NCBI GenBank assembly: GCA_029582155.1
Contig: CM055898.1
Location: forward strand, 32,537,419-32,601,418
Source: Panopea generosa
Taxonomy: Eukaryota > Mollusca > Bivalvia > Adapedonta > Hiatellidae
Length of the DNA: 64,000 nucleotides
Reading direction: 5' to 3'
This document shows positions 1 through 9,462 of this stretch, piece by piece. The notes beneath the pieces were generated by a model. That model ran no database searches, was not told the origin of the DNA, and worked only from the letters and a program-made list of their open reading frames with translations. The translations under genes and the position numbers were made by a program. Position 1 is the stretch's first letter; each line of letters opens with the position of its first letter.

Positions 1-118
1 AATGATTGTTAAACAATACTTTATTTGCATTGTACTTCTAATTTATCCATATATGGATGATTAGTGACAGTGTACCAATATCGTGTATTTGTTGCATTGA
101 TTGGTATAGTATGCCTAC

Positions 119-230
119 CTGTATCCATGGACTCGTAAGTATTGCAAAGTTAGTGAGATGGTCACATTCACAGATAGTGATGGAAGTATTTGTTGACATA
201 ACACGGCAACCAGCTGTGTCCCATGAATTC
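119..230 (-). CDS. Adhesion GPCR exon: GPS motif with HLT cleavage site
   Basis: Acceptor GTTTAAG, phase 2; the exon encodes NSWDTAGCRVMSTNT, then TICECDHLTNFAILTSPWIQ. This is a textbook GPS: W..AGC, C.C, and the H-L-T tripeptide where self-cleavage occurs between L and T. T-N-F-A-I-L would be the start of the tethered agonist. The donor ATACAG/GTAGGC ends it in phase 0. The same frame stays open past the donor to about 41 and contains IHDIGTLSLIIHI, which resembles the run into the first helix, so the exon might be longer. Confidence 0.9.
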
Positions 231-480
231 CTTAAACGAACATATAACATATGACACATAAAACAATTGTTTCAATTGTAAAATGCAAATATATAAAATA
301 ATATTGTTTTCAAATACACTTTTCTTTAACAAACAAATAAAAAAAACAAAAACGAAGAAAAAAAACAAAAAAACTCACGATGTAGTCAATAATTTGTATA
401 CAAATAGTTAGTCTTATTGTTCTTTTTATTCTTATTGGTTATAATGTGACATACTAGTAATAAATATACTACGAACTGAC

Positions 481-524
481 CTTGTATAATTCCAAAAACT
501 GCATTGAGGATTGATGTATTCGTC
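481..524 (-). CDS. Adhesion GPCR exon: GPS motif, first part (44 nt)
   Basis: This small exon follows acceptor TTTTTTGTTTTAG and reads DEYINPQCSFWNYT plus two bases, with donor ACAAG/GTCAGT. The first GPS cysteine and the F-W pair are present. Phase 2 at its end joins the next exon to form an arginine codon, giving NYTRNSWDTAGC. A tandem repeat array begins only about 20 bases from the acceptor side, which leaves little unique sequence for the branch point. Confidence 0.85.
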
Positions 525-545
525 CTAAAACAAAAAATAATCGTT

Positions 546-1115
546 GATATGATGATCAAGGATATATACCGCACATCAAACGATATGATGATCAAGGATA
601 TATACCGCACACCAAACGATATGATGATCAAGGATATATACCGCACATCAAACGATATGATGATCAAGGATATATACCGCACATCAAAAGATATTATGGT
701 ATATGTGTATGTACATTATGATCGGAGCGGTAGTACAGCAGAAACATTGTTAGCCGTTTAAGCCAGAGGTTAATGATTGATATGATGATCAAGGATATAT
801 ACCGCACATCAAACGATATGATGATCAAGGATATATACCGCACATCAAACGATATGATGATCAAGGATATATACCGCACATCAAAAGATATTATGGTATA
901 TGTGTATGTACATTATGATCGGAGCGGTAGTACAGCAGAAACATTGTTAGCCGTTTAAGCCAGAGGTTAATGATTGATATGATGATCAAGGATATATACC
1001 GCACATCAAACGATATGATGATCAAGGATATATACCGCACATCAAACGATATGATGATCAATGATATATACCGCACATCAAACGAGATTATTGTACATGT
1101 GTATGTACATTATGA
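546..1115. repeat. 36-bp minisatellite with 197-bp composite unit
   Basis: Direct repeats of a 36-bp unit containing GATATGATGATCAAGGATAT are grouped three or four at a time. Each group is followed by the first part of a tRNA-headed SINE (GGAGCGGTAGTACAGCAG, then AGCCAGAGGTTAATGATT). The composite recurs at 197-bp spacing (718, 915, 1,112). The array lies in the intron just upstream of the small GPS exon. Open frames across it (DMMIKDIYRTSN repeats) follow from the 36-bp period and are not genes. Confidence 0.92.
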
Positions 1116-1297
1116 TCGGGGCGGTAGTACAGCAGATACATTGTTAGCCGTTTACGGGTTCGATTCCCAGTTCAAGTTGAAGCCTCTCAAAGAACAACAC
1201 TTAGTACTTGTTCTATCCAGGAAACGGACCCATGAGCGGTTCGTATAAGCTTTGGGCTTTCTCAATCCAGTTAAAATAAATGATTATAAACTACATT
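1116..1297 (+). mobile_element. tRNA-headed SINE, family A (full-length tail)
   Basis: It begins GGGGCGGTAGTACAGCAG (A-box region), has GGGTTCGATTCCCAG (B box) and ends with a tail shared with the copies at 26,381 and 62,641 (GCGGTTCGTATAAGCT, then TTAAAATAAATGATTATAAA). It terminates the 197-bp composite array and is probably the source of the SINE head amplified there. Confidence 0.8.
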
Positions 1298-1511
1298 GTA
1301 ATGAAATTAGAGATAATACCTTGTTTGTTTATCTCAGATAGGGTGACCACAGTTAGTACTTGTCTTGAATAACAAGTAACATCAATATTTCAACTCTTCG
1401 TGAGTCTTTCTTATGAATTATTTACAATGGTGATATTCTGCTGTTCAAAAATTAAGAACATATGGAGGCGTTTTATCATATCAATGCATTCATTTCTGTT
1501 GATAAACTGCC

Positions 1512-1558
1512 TGCCTGATAAACACAGGATTATCCCGTCAATGCGTGTTTATCAGGCA
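1512..1558. repeat. Perfect 14-bp inverted repeat (hairpin)
   Basis: TGCCTGATAAACAC at 1,512-1,525 and its exact reverse complement at 1,545-1,558 are separated by 19 bases. It could be a MITE remnant or a structured site within the intron. Function unknown. Confidence 0.7.
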
Positions 1559-2180
1559 CATGACGTCATTATGTATAATTAAACATTTTGACCTGAACGG
1601 AATCTTTACATGCTGTAGCAAAGGTTTGATGCTGATTTTAAATTTAAAATTTTAGTTTTGTTTTCTCTAAGTTACTTCATGGAGAGGTACATTTTCGGTT
1701 ATAACAATAATATTTGATAAATGAAATAGTTTCCACATTAACCGAACAAAAGAAATGAGTATTGTGTCCTACCTGTTTTGAAGAAAATTCAACAATTATA
1801 TTCGACGGACATCATTCATCATGCTACATATTATAAATCATATCGAGTTATTAAGATAAATGTTATCTTGAATGTATGAACATTGTACCTAATTAAAAAA
1901 TGTCATATTAATGAATCTTTTATACACCAAAATATCATCCATCACGTCATGTGACAATGACGAATGACACTATATCAATAAGGACAAAAAAAAATAAAAA
2001 AGCATCGTCTAAACTGTTTATAGAAGATAACCACAACCGAACCTCAGATACAAGTGTAACAAAAATACAGACTACAAATGAAATTATGGAAAGTAGTATG
2101 CTGAACTATACTAACACTTTTTATCTTATCTTTATATCAAGTAATTCTCTTTTATGAATAATGAAACGAGGATATCATAC

Positions 2181-2292
2181 CTGGAAATGTTCAAATACAA
2201 GAGAAAGTGGAGCGGCAAGATTCTCTCCTGCACCCATTGAAAGTTTTAGGGAAAGAACAGCAGAATTAATTTCACTATTTTCTCCCGGTTTG
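2181..2292 (-). CDS. Adhesion GPCR exon: GAIN strands before the GPS
   Basis: Acceptor CATTTTTCAG, phase 2; donor TTCCAG/GTATGA, phase 0. It encodes KPGENSEINSAVLSLKLSMG, then NLAAPLSLVFEHFQ. 'INS.VLSL.L' and 'N....P....FEH' are the two strands that precede the GPS in nearly all GAIN domains. The junction to the previous exon forms an AGC serine codon. Confidence 0.85.
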
Positions 2293-2454
2293 CTGAAAAA
2301 TGAAAACCATTATACAGTACTGTCAATACACAATTATGAATCGTTAAATTGTTTTTGGATAACGATATAACATCAATTGAACAAAAAATATATATTGTAA
2401 TGGATTATATAATTACCAAGCGTCAATTCATTATTACAACATAGCAAACAATTG

Positions 2455-2540
2455 CTGATATCAGCGGATCATCATTCTTATTTTTATAACCTGAAATGTG
2501 TTGAAAATGGCGTTCAACACCATTCATGAACATTAAAGAG
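2455..2540 (+). mobile_element. SINE 3' tail fragment
   Basis: The stretch ACCTGAAATGTGTTGAAAAT followed by GGCGTTCAACACC matches the tail at 22,252-22,294 almost exactly and resembles those at about 28,373 and 60,650. It is a 5'-truncated copy in a receptor intron. Confidence 0.6.
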
Positions 2541-2874
2541 GCTGGCAAAGTCACAAGTGAACATGCCGTGTAAAGTGTTCTCTGGCAAAATGTACTATGT
2601 ATTTGTCACTGAAAACATTTCTTTTAATTTGAAATCTATAAACTATTGCCATTCGGTAATACTTGTTGGATTTTTGTTTAAATAGATTTTCGATAGAGCT
2701 CATACACACTCATCTATATTTATTAGGTTTATACAAGCTACGTTCAAGTGCTACAGATAGACTCCACGACTGAGAATTAGTATGACACAGAAACATCTGA
2801 ATAACATGCTACTACTAATCTGCTATGACTACCTCTAATGGACATATATCCCTTGTATACCTAATACCGCGATA

Positions 2875-3068
2875 TACCTATTACCGCGAATGCCCGTATA
2901 ATAACAATATCCCAGACATGGGCGAAGCTCCAACTTCCGTTAGCGTCGGCATTTGTTTACATTTCGTACCGGCAACTGTTTATTACTCAGCACAATTCAG
3001 TAACTTTATTACTGTTTATTATTGATGCCATAAGTTACATGGTTGTTTTAGACTCGCGGTAATAGGTA
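2875..3068. mobile_element. MITE-like element with 15-bp terminal inverted repeats
   Basis: TACCTATTACCGCGA at 2,875-2,889 is perfectly inverted at 3,054-3,068. The interior is not coding. A near copy of the left arm (ACCTAATACCGCGA) lies just outside it at about 2,860, so the end may be a nested or doubled terminus. The superfamily is not clear. Confidence 0.6.
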
Positions 3069-3109
3069 TGACCAGTATACAGTTCAATGTATGTCTACAA
3101 CGGCGTTAC

Positions 3110-3185
3110 CTGTTTGCGGTTCTTGATGAGAGTAGTCCTGTAAGATTTCTGTAGAACACGGCAGAATACATTTCAACATTGGAAC
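3110..3185 (-). CDS. Adhesion GPCR exon: GAIN domain, short
   Basis: Acceptor AATTGTTACAG, phase 1; donor AACAG/GTAACG, phase 2. It encodes SNVEMYSAVFYRNLTGLLSS followed by RTAN. The 'A.FY.NL..LL' pattern is diagnostic of GAIN subdomain B. An inverted-repeat element (2,875-3,068) ends 42 bases beyond the donor side. Confidence 0.78.
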
Positions 3186-3825
3186 CTGTAACAATTTGAG
3201 TATATTTTAATCAACGATTAATTTATTTCTTTGATTTGGACATAAAATAATAATATACATTTATGTGCTGGTAATCCTTTCTACGAAAGAGTTAATGCAT
3301 TATCAAATGATATTATTTTTGTTCGATACTTACTCACATCGACGAGTGTCGTCTGATAAAGTGTAGTCTGTAGAACGGACACGATCTCCTGATTGAATCC
3401 GTAACATAGCAATGCGTTTCAGCGAGTTGGTTGGTCAGTTGCTTCAAGTAAAGTTTGAATTACGTCACAGTTTATAAAGCGTTCATTAGCTATGAATTGA
3501 CATGGATATTTCCTGCCGTTTGGATTGGAGATAAATATATTCGGGATATATTACGGACTAGTATAGACTAGAAAAGGTGATCTTGCATTTAATTACTTTA
3601 ACTATTTTTTAACTGCTTAACCAAGAAAACAGTGTGTATGACCTCTGTCGCATTATCTATATTTAACAATCCAGATTAACTCCACATATTGTCGGAATAT
3701 TAATTTGTTAGCAATAAATTTATTTAACATTTTATTTTTTATATATCGTATTTTAGTTTGTGTCAATGTTAGATTCAACAACGCCACCTATGAACTTGCA
3801 TAGCTCTACACTTTGATCTATTTAC

Positions 3826-3939
3826 CTTCCAATGCTTTCTGTGGCAGACGAAAATTACTTGGCGAGTTTATCGATAAGCTTAATGAATCATCCGGAAATA
3901 TAAGGTCAGACGTCTCATCAAGCCGTGCTACAACCAAAG
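3826..3939 (-). CDS. Adhesion GPCR exon: GAIN domain strands
   Basis: A phase 1-1 exon of 114 nt, acceptor CTATTTGAAG, donor TGGAAG/GTAAAT. It encodes LVVARLDETSDLIFPDDSLS, then INSPSNFRLPQKALE. The 'N..L.V..L....L.FP' strand pair fits GAIN subdomain B. The plus-strand open frame over the same bases is a shadow. Confidence 0.75.
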
Positions 3940-4218
3940 CTTCAAATAGAAATGAAATAATACAGACATGCAGTCAGAAATACATGTTCATATTTTCGTT
4001 TTGTAAAATTTCTTTATCGTTTTTATAAAATTGCATGAAATGATATTAAATATTTAAACTTTAGATACAAAATACAAAAGAAATACCATCAACTGTAGAT
4101 TTAATTAAAATATATTTTCTTTTTCCTAAATCCTATCAGTTTAATAAAATTGTGTTTACAATTCCAAAGCTCTGAATCTAATACGCCAATTAACCATATT
4201 GGTATTTTTTATATATAC

Positions 4219-4330
4219 CTATATTGGGTTGGATAACCACTTCTTTAGACTCTTTTTCTTTAAGCGATTGAGCTATGACGTCAGTGTATGTGTCAATTAC
4301 TGCTAGAACTTTGTCTGCACCTCGACCACC
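4219..4330 (-). CDS. Adhesion GPCR exon: GAIN domain
   Basis: Acceptor TTTCTTTGTAAAG, phase 0; donor AATATAG/GTATAT, phase 1. It encodes GGRGADKVLAVIDTYTDVIA followed by a lysine/glutamate-rich stretch and VVIQPNI. The 'GA..LL..ID.Y' helix followed by a short strand is standard GAIN order. The last base joins the next exon to make an alanine codon, giving PNIALVVARLD, a typical strand of the domain. Confidence 0.78.
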
Positions 4331-4479
4331 CTTTACAAAGAAACAACAACAACAACAACTGTTTTTAAATTAATAGATGTAATCCTCAATTGTCATGGAA
4401 ATACGCAAAAAAGCACAAAACGTAAAACACGATTCTATCGACAAGTCATTTTAGAAAAGTCTCAACATTTCGAAATACA

Positions 4480-4585
4480 GTCGTCCTAACATCAGTGCAA
4501 ACTATCTTGAAAGCGACAGAACATGAAAAAGTCGTCCTAACATAAATGCAGACTGTCTTGAAAGAGAAACAACACGATTTTAACT
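4480..4585. repeat. Diverged ~52-bp tandem duplication
   Basis: GTCGTCCTAACATCAGTGCA at 4,480 recurs as GTCGTCCTAACATAAATGCA at 4,532, each followed by a CT(A/G)TCTTGAAAG block. It lies in the receptor intron between exons at 4,330 and 5,087. A weaker TTTCTTGAAACG echo follows to about 4,720. Confidence 0.55.
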
Positions 4586-4738
4586 TTGTTAAAAACGATT
4601 TTCTAAAAGAAAACAAGGCTTTCTGGAAAAGGCAAATAACTAAATGCCAAAGTTGACTTTCTTGAAACGATCGTATCTACTTTCTTAGAAGCCAAATCAC
4701 TAAAGCGAAATGTCAATTATCTTGAAGAGCAAAACGTT

Positions 4739-4972
4739 TAAATCGTACATTAATACAGGCATTGCTTAAATCGTACATATATATAGGCATTGTTTAAATC
4801 GTACATTAATACAGGCAATGTTGTAATCGTACATTAATGCAGACATTGTTTAAATCGTACCTTAATACAGGCATTGTTTAAATCGTACATATATACAGGC
4901 ATTGTTTAAATCGTACATTAATACACGCATTGTTTAAATCGTACATATATACACGCATTGTTAAATATAGAC
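4739..4972. repeat. 28-bp minisatellite
   Basis: About eight units of roughly 28 bp with the core AATCGTACATTAATACAGGC and ATTGTTTA, degenerating at the right end. It lies in a receptor intron. Confidence 0.85.
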
Positions 4973-5086
4973 ACGCACTTTAATGTTGCTAGGACTTGCG
5001 GCACATTTTGTTTGCTTAAATATTTTAAACATGGTAGTGTGACTCTCTCAATGTTATAAGTGCTAAGTAAAACGTTATCAACTTAC

Positions 5087-5170
5087 ATCATTTGAATTAT
5101 ACTGTATTGACCGCCATGCATTCTGGTTACTCCTGTCCAGCAGGTTACTCGTGATGTTCATAAATGCCAG
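5087..5170 (-). CDS. Adhesion GPCR exon: GAIN helix with non-canonical acceptor
   Basis: Twenty-eight codons reading LAFMNITSNLLDRSNQNAW and SIQYNSND, then a perfect donor GAT/GTAAGT. The 'F..I.SNLLD..N..AW' pattern is the well conserved GAIN helix. Both boundaries fit phase 0. The base pair just upstream of the exon is AA, not AG, behind a good pyrimidine tract (TTCTATTTCTTTTTAA). The first real AG downstream (CACGAG, exon from 5,147) would shift the frame. Either the acceptor is mutated, which would damage the gene, or the assembly has an error here. Confidence 0.7.
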
Positions 5171-5548
5171 TTAAAAAGAAATAGAACACAGTTGTAGCAT
5201 CTGTGACACAGAGGTAGTTGTTGTTTGCATGGAACTGTCATATGCATATAATAATATATTCTATCCAGTGAATAAGGAAGTGGTTTGGTCACAATAGCTG
5301 AAGCCATGCTAAGCATGTTAATGTGAAATTGATATTGTTTGATCGTTTAATGAAACTAATCATTTACATTTTTAGCTTAGGATTAAAACAGTTAAATTAT
5401 GTTATCGTTTATGATTACAAAAAACAATGCACTGAAATATCAATAGTTCACAAAAAGCTTAAGATAAAGAACATGTTCCTTTCATCCTTCTCTTATAACA
5501 GTTTATATTTGAAAACACTTTAACGAAAATATGTTATAACAACAAAAC

Positions 5549-5749
5549 CTTGTATTGTTCTCTGGAAACGGTGACATTTCTACTTAGAGATGCAATATCT
5601 TCCAGAACACTGGTCACAACTTCTATTTCCCCATCTGTCATGTCTGCAGTATCATCACTCTCATCAGTGTTTGTCACTGTAATAACAGTTAGCTCGTCTA
5701 AAGCATTTCCAACTGTTGTCTCTGATGGGTTTTGTAATGCGTCGTTTAT
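5549..5749 (-). CDS. Adhesion GPCR exon: start of GAIN domain
   Basis: A phase 0-0 exon of 67 codons, acceptor ATTCTTTAG. It encodes INDALQNPSETTVGNALDEL, then an acidic spacer, then MTDGEIEVVTSVLEDIASLS and NVTVSREQYK. The pattern of 'LxDGEI..V...LE.IA' followed by 'R.Q' is the GAIN subdomain A helix pair. The donor AAG/GTTTTG is weak. In phase, the next exon continues naturally with LAFMNITSNLLDRSNQNAW, the usual following helix. Confidence 0.78.
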
Positions 5750-6024
5750 CTAAAGAATATAAATATATTAAACATTTGAATATGTGACACATAAGATAAA
5801 CACACGTTGGCCAAGAGACAAGCATTAGCAACTAACTACATTTCTATTTTAAGTATTACTGGTTAATAAGTATTCATTGAAAAAGACTAGTTGCCAAATG
5901 ATGTTGCGTTTTGACAGTTATATCTAAGCGATGAAAAGTTTCAACAACAAATATTGCTTAAAATATATATGTGAAATGGTGGTAAACGGGAAAAAAAGTG
6001 TACGATAAGTGATATTGTACATAC

Positions 6025-6116
6025 ATCATTTTGAAGATCTTGCAGCTTTTTTCGTATACATTCATACTTTGTTGGTAGCCATTCTCCAAACCGACTGCAA
6101 TTCCTATAGATTATTC
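6025..6116 (-). CDS. Adhesion GPCR exon: end of HRM module
   Basis: The acceptor is ATATTTACAG and the donor GAT/GTATGT; the exon enters in phase 1 and leaves in phase 0. It reads GIIYRNCSRFGEWLPTKYEC, followed by a charged helix-like stretch (IRKKLQDLQND). The R-x-C-x-x-x-G-x-W and final cysteine close the HRM module begun in the previous exon. The charged stretch probably starts the first GAIN helix. Confidence 0.8.
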
Positions 6117-6769
6117 CTGTAAATATCATGAAGAAAAATCATAAATCATTTTAGATACGAACTTGCAACTGAAACATTAGGCGTTACCAACATTTACCTC
6201 TCAAACCATACGGAATCATTGACAATACATATATTTAAAATATAGCATGATTTTTCAAAATGTTAAAATTGGCTAAAAACATTTTTTTCCAAATATAGCA
6301 TGCCTATATATATACTCACTGACCCCGTTTTGCTAAAAGGATATTTTCGATGCCAAAATAATACATTGAAAAGGAAATTTCAAGCTTAGGAGCTTTTTGT
6401 GGATTTGGCATACCAAACCATTCGAATTTTACTTATTAATGGTATTGAGGTGCATTTTATCCATTAAAACAATTTTTTTTATAATTTGTTAGACATAAAT
6501 AGCGATTTTTCCTGATATTTTCACTTTAAAAGAAGGCTTAACATTTTTATCGGTTAAGAAGTAGGCAGTCATTTTCTAGACATAAAGTATACGTAAAATA
6601 TAACTATTTCCATATTATTACTCCATATTTCATTAAATGTTTATATCTATATGAAATGTATACAGATAGCTGATTATTTCGCAATTGGCATCGTGAATAA
6701 TGAAGTCGTCCGTATTAAAACATTATATTTTTATTGTGTCCATCGACCAACCTTTATTCCAATAGTTAC

Positions 6770-6901
6770 CTTCATATTGTTCATTGTGAAAAATATCCTG
6801 ACATTCTTTTATTTGGACGGTGCCCGGTCTGGTTTCCTGCCACACGGTATTGCGGCTGTCAGTATTGTTGGGACAATGTGGGTAAAAAGTCTCAGTATTT
6901 G
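6770..6901 (-). CDS. Adhesion GPCR exon: first half of HRM module
   Basis: This is a phase 1-1 exon of 132 nt with acceptor TGTTTGTTACAG and donor ATGAAG/GTAACT. It encodes ANTETFYPHCPNNTDS, then TVWQETRPGTVQIKEC. The pattern of a cysteine, W-x-E-T-x-x-G-x, then a cysteine is typical of the hormone-receptor motif that precedes GAIN domains in many adhesion GPCRs. The module is completed by the next exon, which supplies the remaining cysteines and the G-x-W. Confidence 0.8.
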
Positions 6902-7244
6902 CTGTAACAAACAGTGGAATGTGGCAAATATGAATGTCGTACCAAACACCACTAAAAATGTGCAATAGAACACCACTTAAAACGTTTCAATTGTTTATCT
7001 GTTTATTAAAATAATATATTTTGAAGGATGTTCCAGTCATACAAATACAACAGTACAACCGTTCCAGTGTTGCCTTAAAAGAAAAAAAGGCTAACGGCTT
7101 ACAACATTATTTTGGTTTCTCCTGTTCAAAATATTCTAAACTATTAGGAATAGCAAATAAATTTGAAATATACAATATGCACGTAAAATGTTTAATAATA
7201 TACGAACTTGGATTCAAGTATATATATTGTGTAATATAATCTAC

Positions 7245-7424
7245 CTTTTGAACAATTTGGAGCTGTACCGCTCCATTGTCCATTTGCCATACACTTTCTG
7301 TGTACAAATCCAATTATATGGTATCCTTCGTTACATTGGTAGGTTGCAATTGCTTTGTATGAAGTGTTTGTAGCAGTAGCTAGAGATACGTTTCCGTTCT
7401 CCACATGTTCTAATTCGCCACAAT
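7245..7424 (-). CDS. Adhesion GPCR exon: sushi/CCP domain
   Basis: A complete complement-control-protein (sushi) module of about 60 residues sits in one phase 1-1 exon, the usual layout for this domain. The four cysteines fall in the expected places: CGELEHVENGNV, then TYQCNEGYHIIG, then RKCMANGQWSG, then APNC. The conserved tryptophan lies between cysteines 3 and 4. Acceptor TCATTTAG and donor AAAAG/GTAGAT are good. Sushi domains are extracellular protein- or ligand-binding modules held by two disulfides. Here the module lies just before the HRM region. Confidence 0.92.
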
Positions 7425-7973
7425 CTAAATGATAATACCAATAAAAAGATCAATTTGTCTTTGGTACTTTATACACTTTACGAAATTGAGACAAATACGA
7501 TAACGGTCTCCAGCCTAAAAAACACATAACACATGCATATGGGATAAACAGTATACACATGCTTATTTATATCAAACATAAAAGTTATCAAAATAGATTT
7601 AGTTATAAGAAATTAAAACAGCGTCAGTATGCTAAGTAAGTAATTGGTAAACTCTAGACCTACATTCTAAATCACAGTAATAGGCTAATAAGCTTGACTA
7701 GGTTGAAAGTTCATATATTAGAAGCATAAATATGACGTTATTTTATTGATCAGTATTTCATTGCGTTTAGTAAAAGCATTTTAAATAAACAATGAAAAGG
7801 TGTGAACTATTGTTTTATTTTTGATTGACATTAATATGTTGAATTGTTGATGTTCTGGTGGCGCTAAATCTTACGAGGCAAGAATTGTTCTCTCAGATAT
7901 ACATATTTATATATCTTTATTGTTACATAGTAGACGTTTCGTGTCCCTGTGAGTATTTAGTATAAATAATTAC

Positions 7974-8102
7974 CAGGTGGTGCTGTTGTTGTTGATGGTG
8001 ATATTATTGCTGTTGCTGTTTCTATCATAGACGGAGATGAGGTGATTGGGTTCTTTGTGGAAGATGATGACTCTGGTAATGTTGAAGCATATGACGTTTT
8101 GT
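7974..8102 (-). CDS. Adhesion GPCR exon: Ser/Thr/Pro-rich linker
   Basis: This is a phase 1-1 exon of 129 nt, with acceptor CATGTATAG and donor CACCTG/GTAATT. It encodes a stalk rich in serine, threonine and proline (SSSSTKNPITSSPS early, SPSTTTAPP at the end). It looks like a mucin-type, O-glycosylated spacer between the Ig-like and sushi domains. The low-complexity content makes homology useless, but the splice sites and the phase match to both neighbours support it. Confidence 0.7.
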
Positions 8103-9078
8103 CTATACATGAACAATGGAAACCATATATAACAACACTATCTGGTAAACGGACCGGTTTGAAAAAGATTATGTAACAAAGATCAGACTCGATTTTATGA
8201 CATACGTCACATTTCCTTTGAACCCAAATTGCACTCTCGAATATTCTACGTTTGGATTGTTTTTTTTATGTCTGTATAAGTTTTAGCAAATTTTTCTCTA
8301 TTGCCAGTACGGATTGATGTTCTTCTAAATGTAATAAGTGTTATTTTTCTTTGTAAATGGCCAATGACACTTTTATAGCCGATATCCTAATAAAATAGTG
8401 TTGAGTTTGAGTTGAGCTAATGTTTTAGATGATTACAAGTGTGTTGGTTTAAGACAATGTACAGTTTGCTATTTGTGTTTCGCGTTGGATATCCAAAATT
8501 AAACTAACCATAACCGCTTTAAACTCCAATAATAACGAGTTATAGACTTAAATTTCAAACATTGAACATAGTTCTAACTGGTGATAAATTGCTAATGCTT
8601 TCCATAGCAGCAACTTGATTATTCTCGTTATATGATAAATTATTCTGTAATTCACTCGCACGTCTCTATATTTTATATTATCAATTTTGGCGGTGATTTG
8701 ATTTTTAAAGATTTATAGTGAAATCTGTTTTGAATGAGATTTTAGTAAAAATAAATTATTTCAATGCAGTTTAAATTGTTACAATCAGGCATTTGCCCGC
8801 TGGATGAAGCATGAACACTGAATAAATTTCATAAGTCAAAAAATATAACAACATTTAGTCAAATACGAATCGTTCTGTACGGCGGCCACACTGCAATTAA
8901 AACTGCTGTTATGATAGTCAGTATATAAATGATAGGACCATTTGGAATCATAGCACACAAATATTTGGAGAAAAAACTCTTACCTTTAACCTGATATAGA
9001 TTATCATCAATACCAGTTTAATATGGTTCTGGTTTAGTTAAAACGCATGGGCGTAGGAGCGTTTCCATTATTGGAGGT

Positions 9079-9109
<31 letters not shown>

Positions 9110-9462
9110 GGGGGACATTGGGGACCAAAGTATATGCTGTCCCCTCCAACCCAAATGTTGAGGGGGCACTCCTGTCCCCCCGCCCACCTCCCGAATCCTA
9201 AGCCTATGGAATGGATTAATAACACTATGTGTGTACAATGAATACCTCCATGCTATGTTGGAATTTCATATGTTGTATTTAAACGTTTCTATTCTCATAT
9301 TATTTCAATAACTTTCTTGACACTTGCAATGAAAAATGCATACATTTTTAGTTTATTTTCATTTAATTTTATTTTATTGTTGTTTTTAGATTTATTAGCT
9401 GTCTCTATATATTTTCAATGTATATAGAGAAACTTATTTGTTTTCAATATATTCGATATATT
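8103..9462. other. Left part of the large receptor intron
   Basis: This is AT-rich intron sequence in which I see no exon. The only structured stretch is 9,047-9,210: a (GT)n run, a 22-base G run (9,093-9,114) and C-rich blocks, flanked by partly inverted ends (CATGGGCGTAGGAGCG on the left; CCGAATCCTAAGCCTATGG on the right, which resembles its complement). It may be an old short inverted-repeat element. Confidence 0.5.

Noticed and set aside
6723-6965. Full 80-codon minus frame starting MHIFSGVWYDIHICHIPLFV as coding
   Set aside because: Its first part is intron: the acceptor at 6,902-6,903 and phase match show that only the downstream part is exon.
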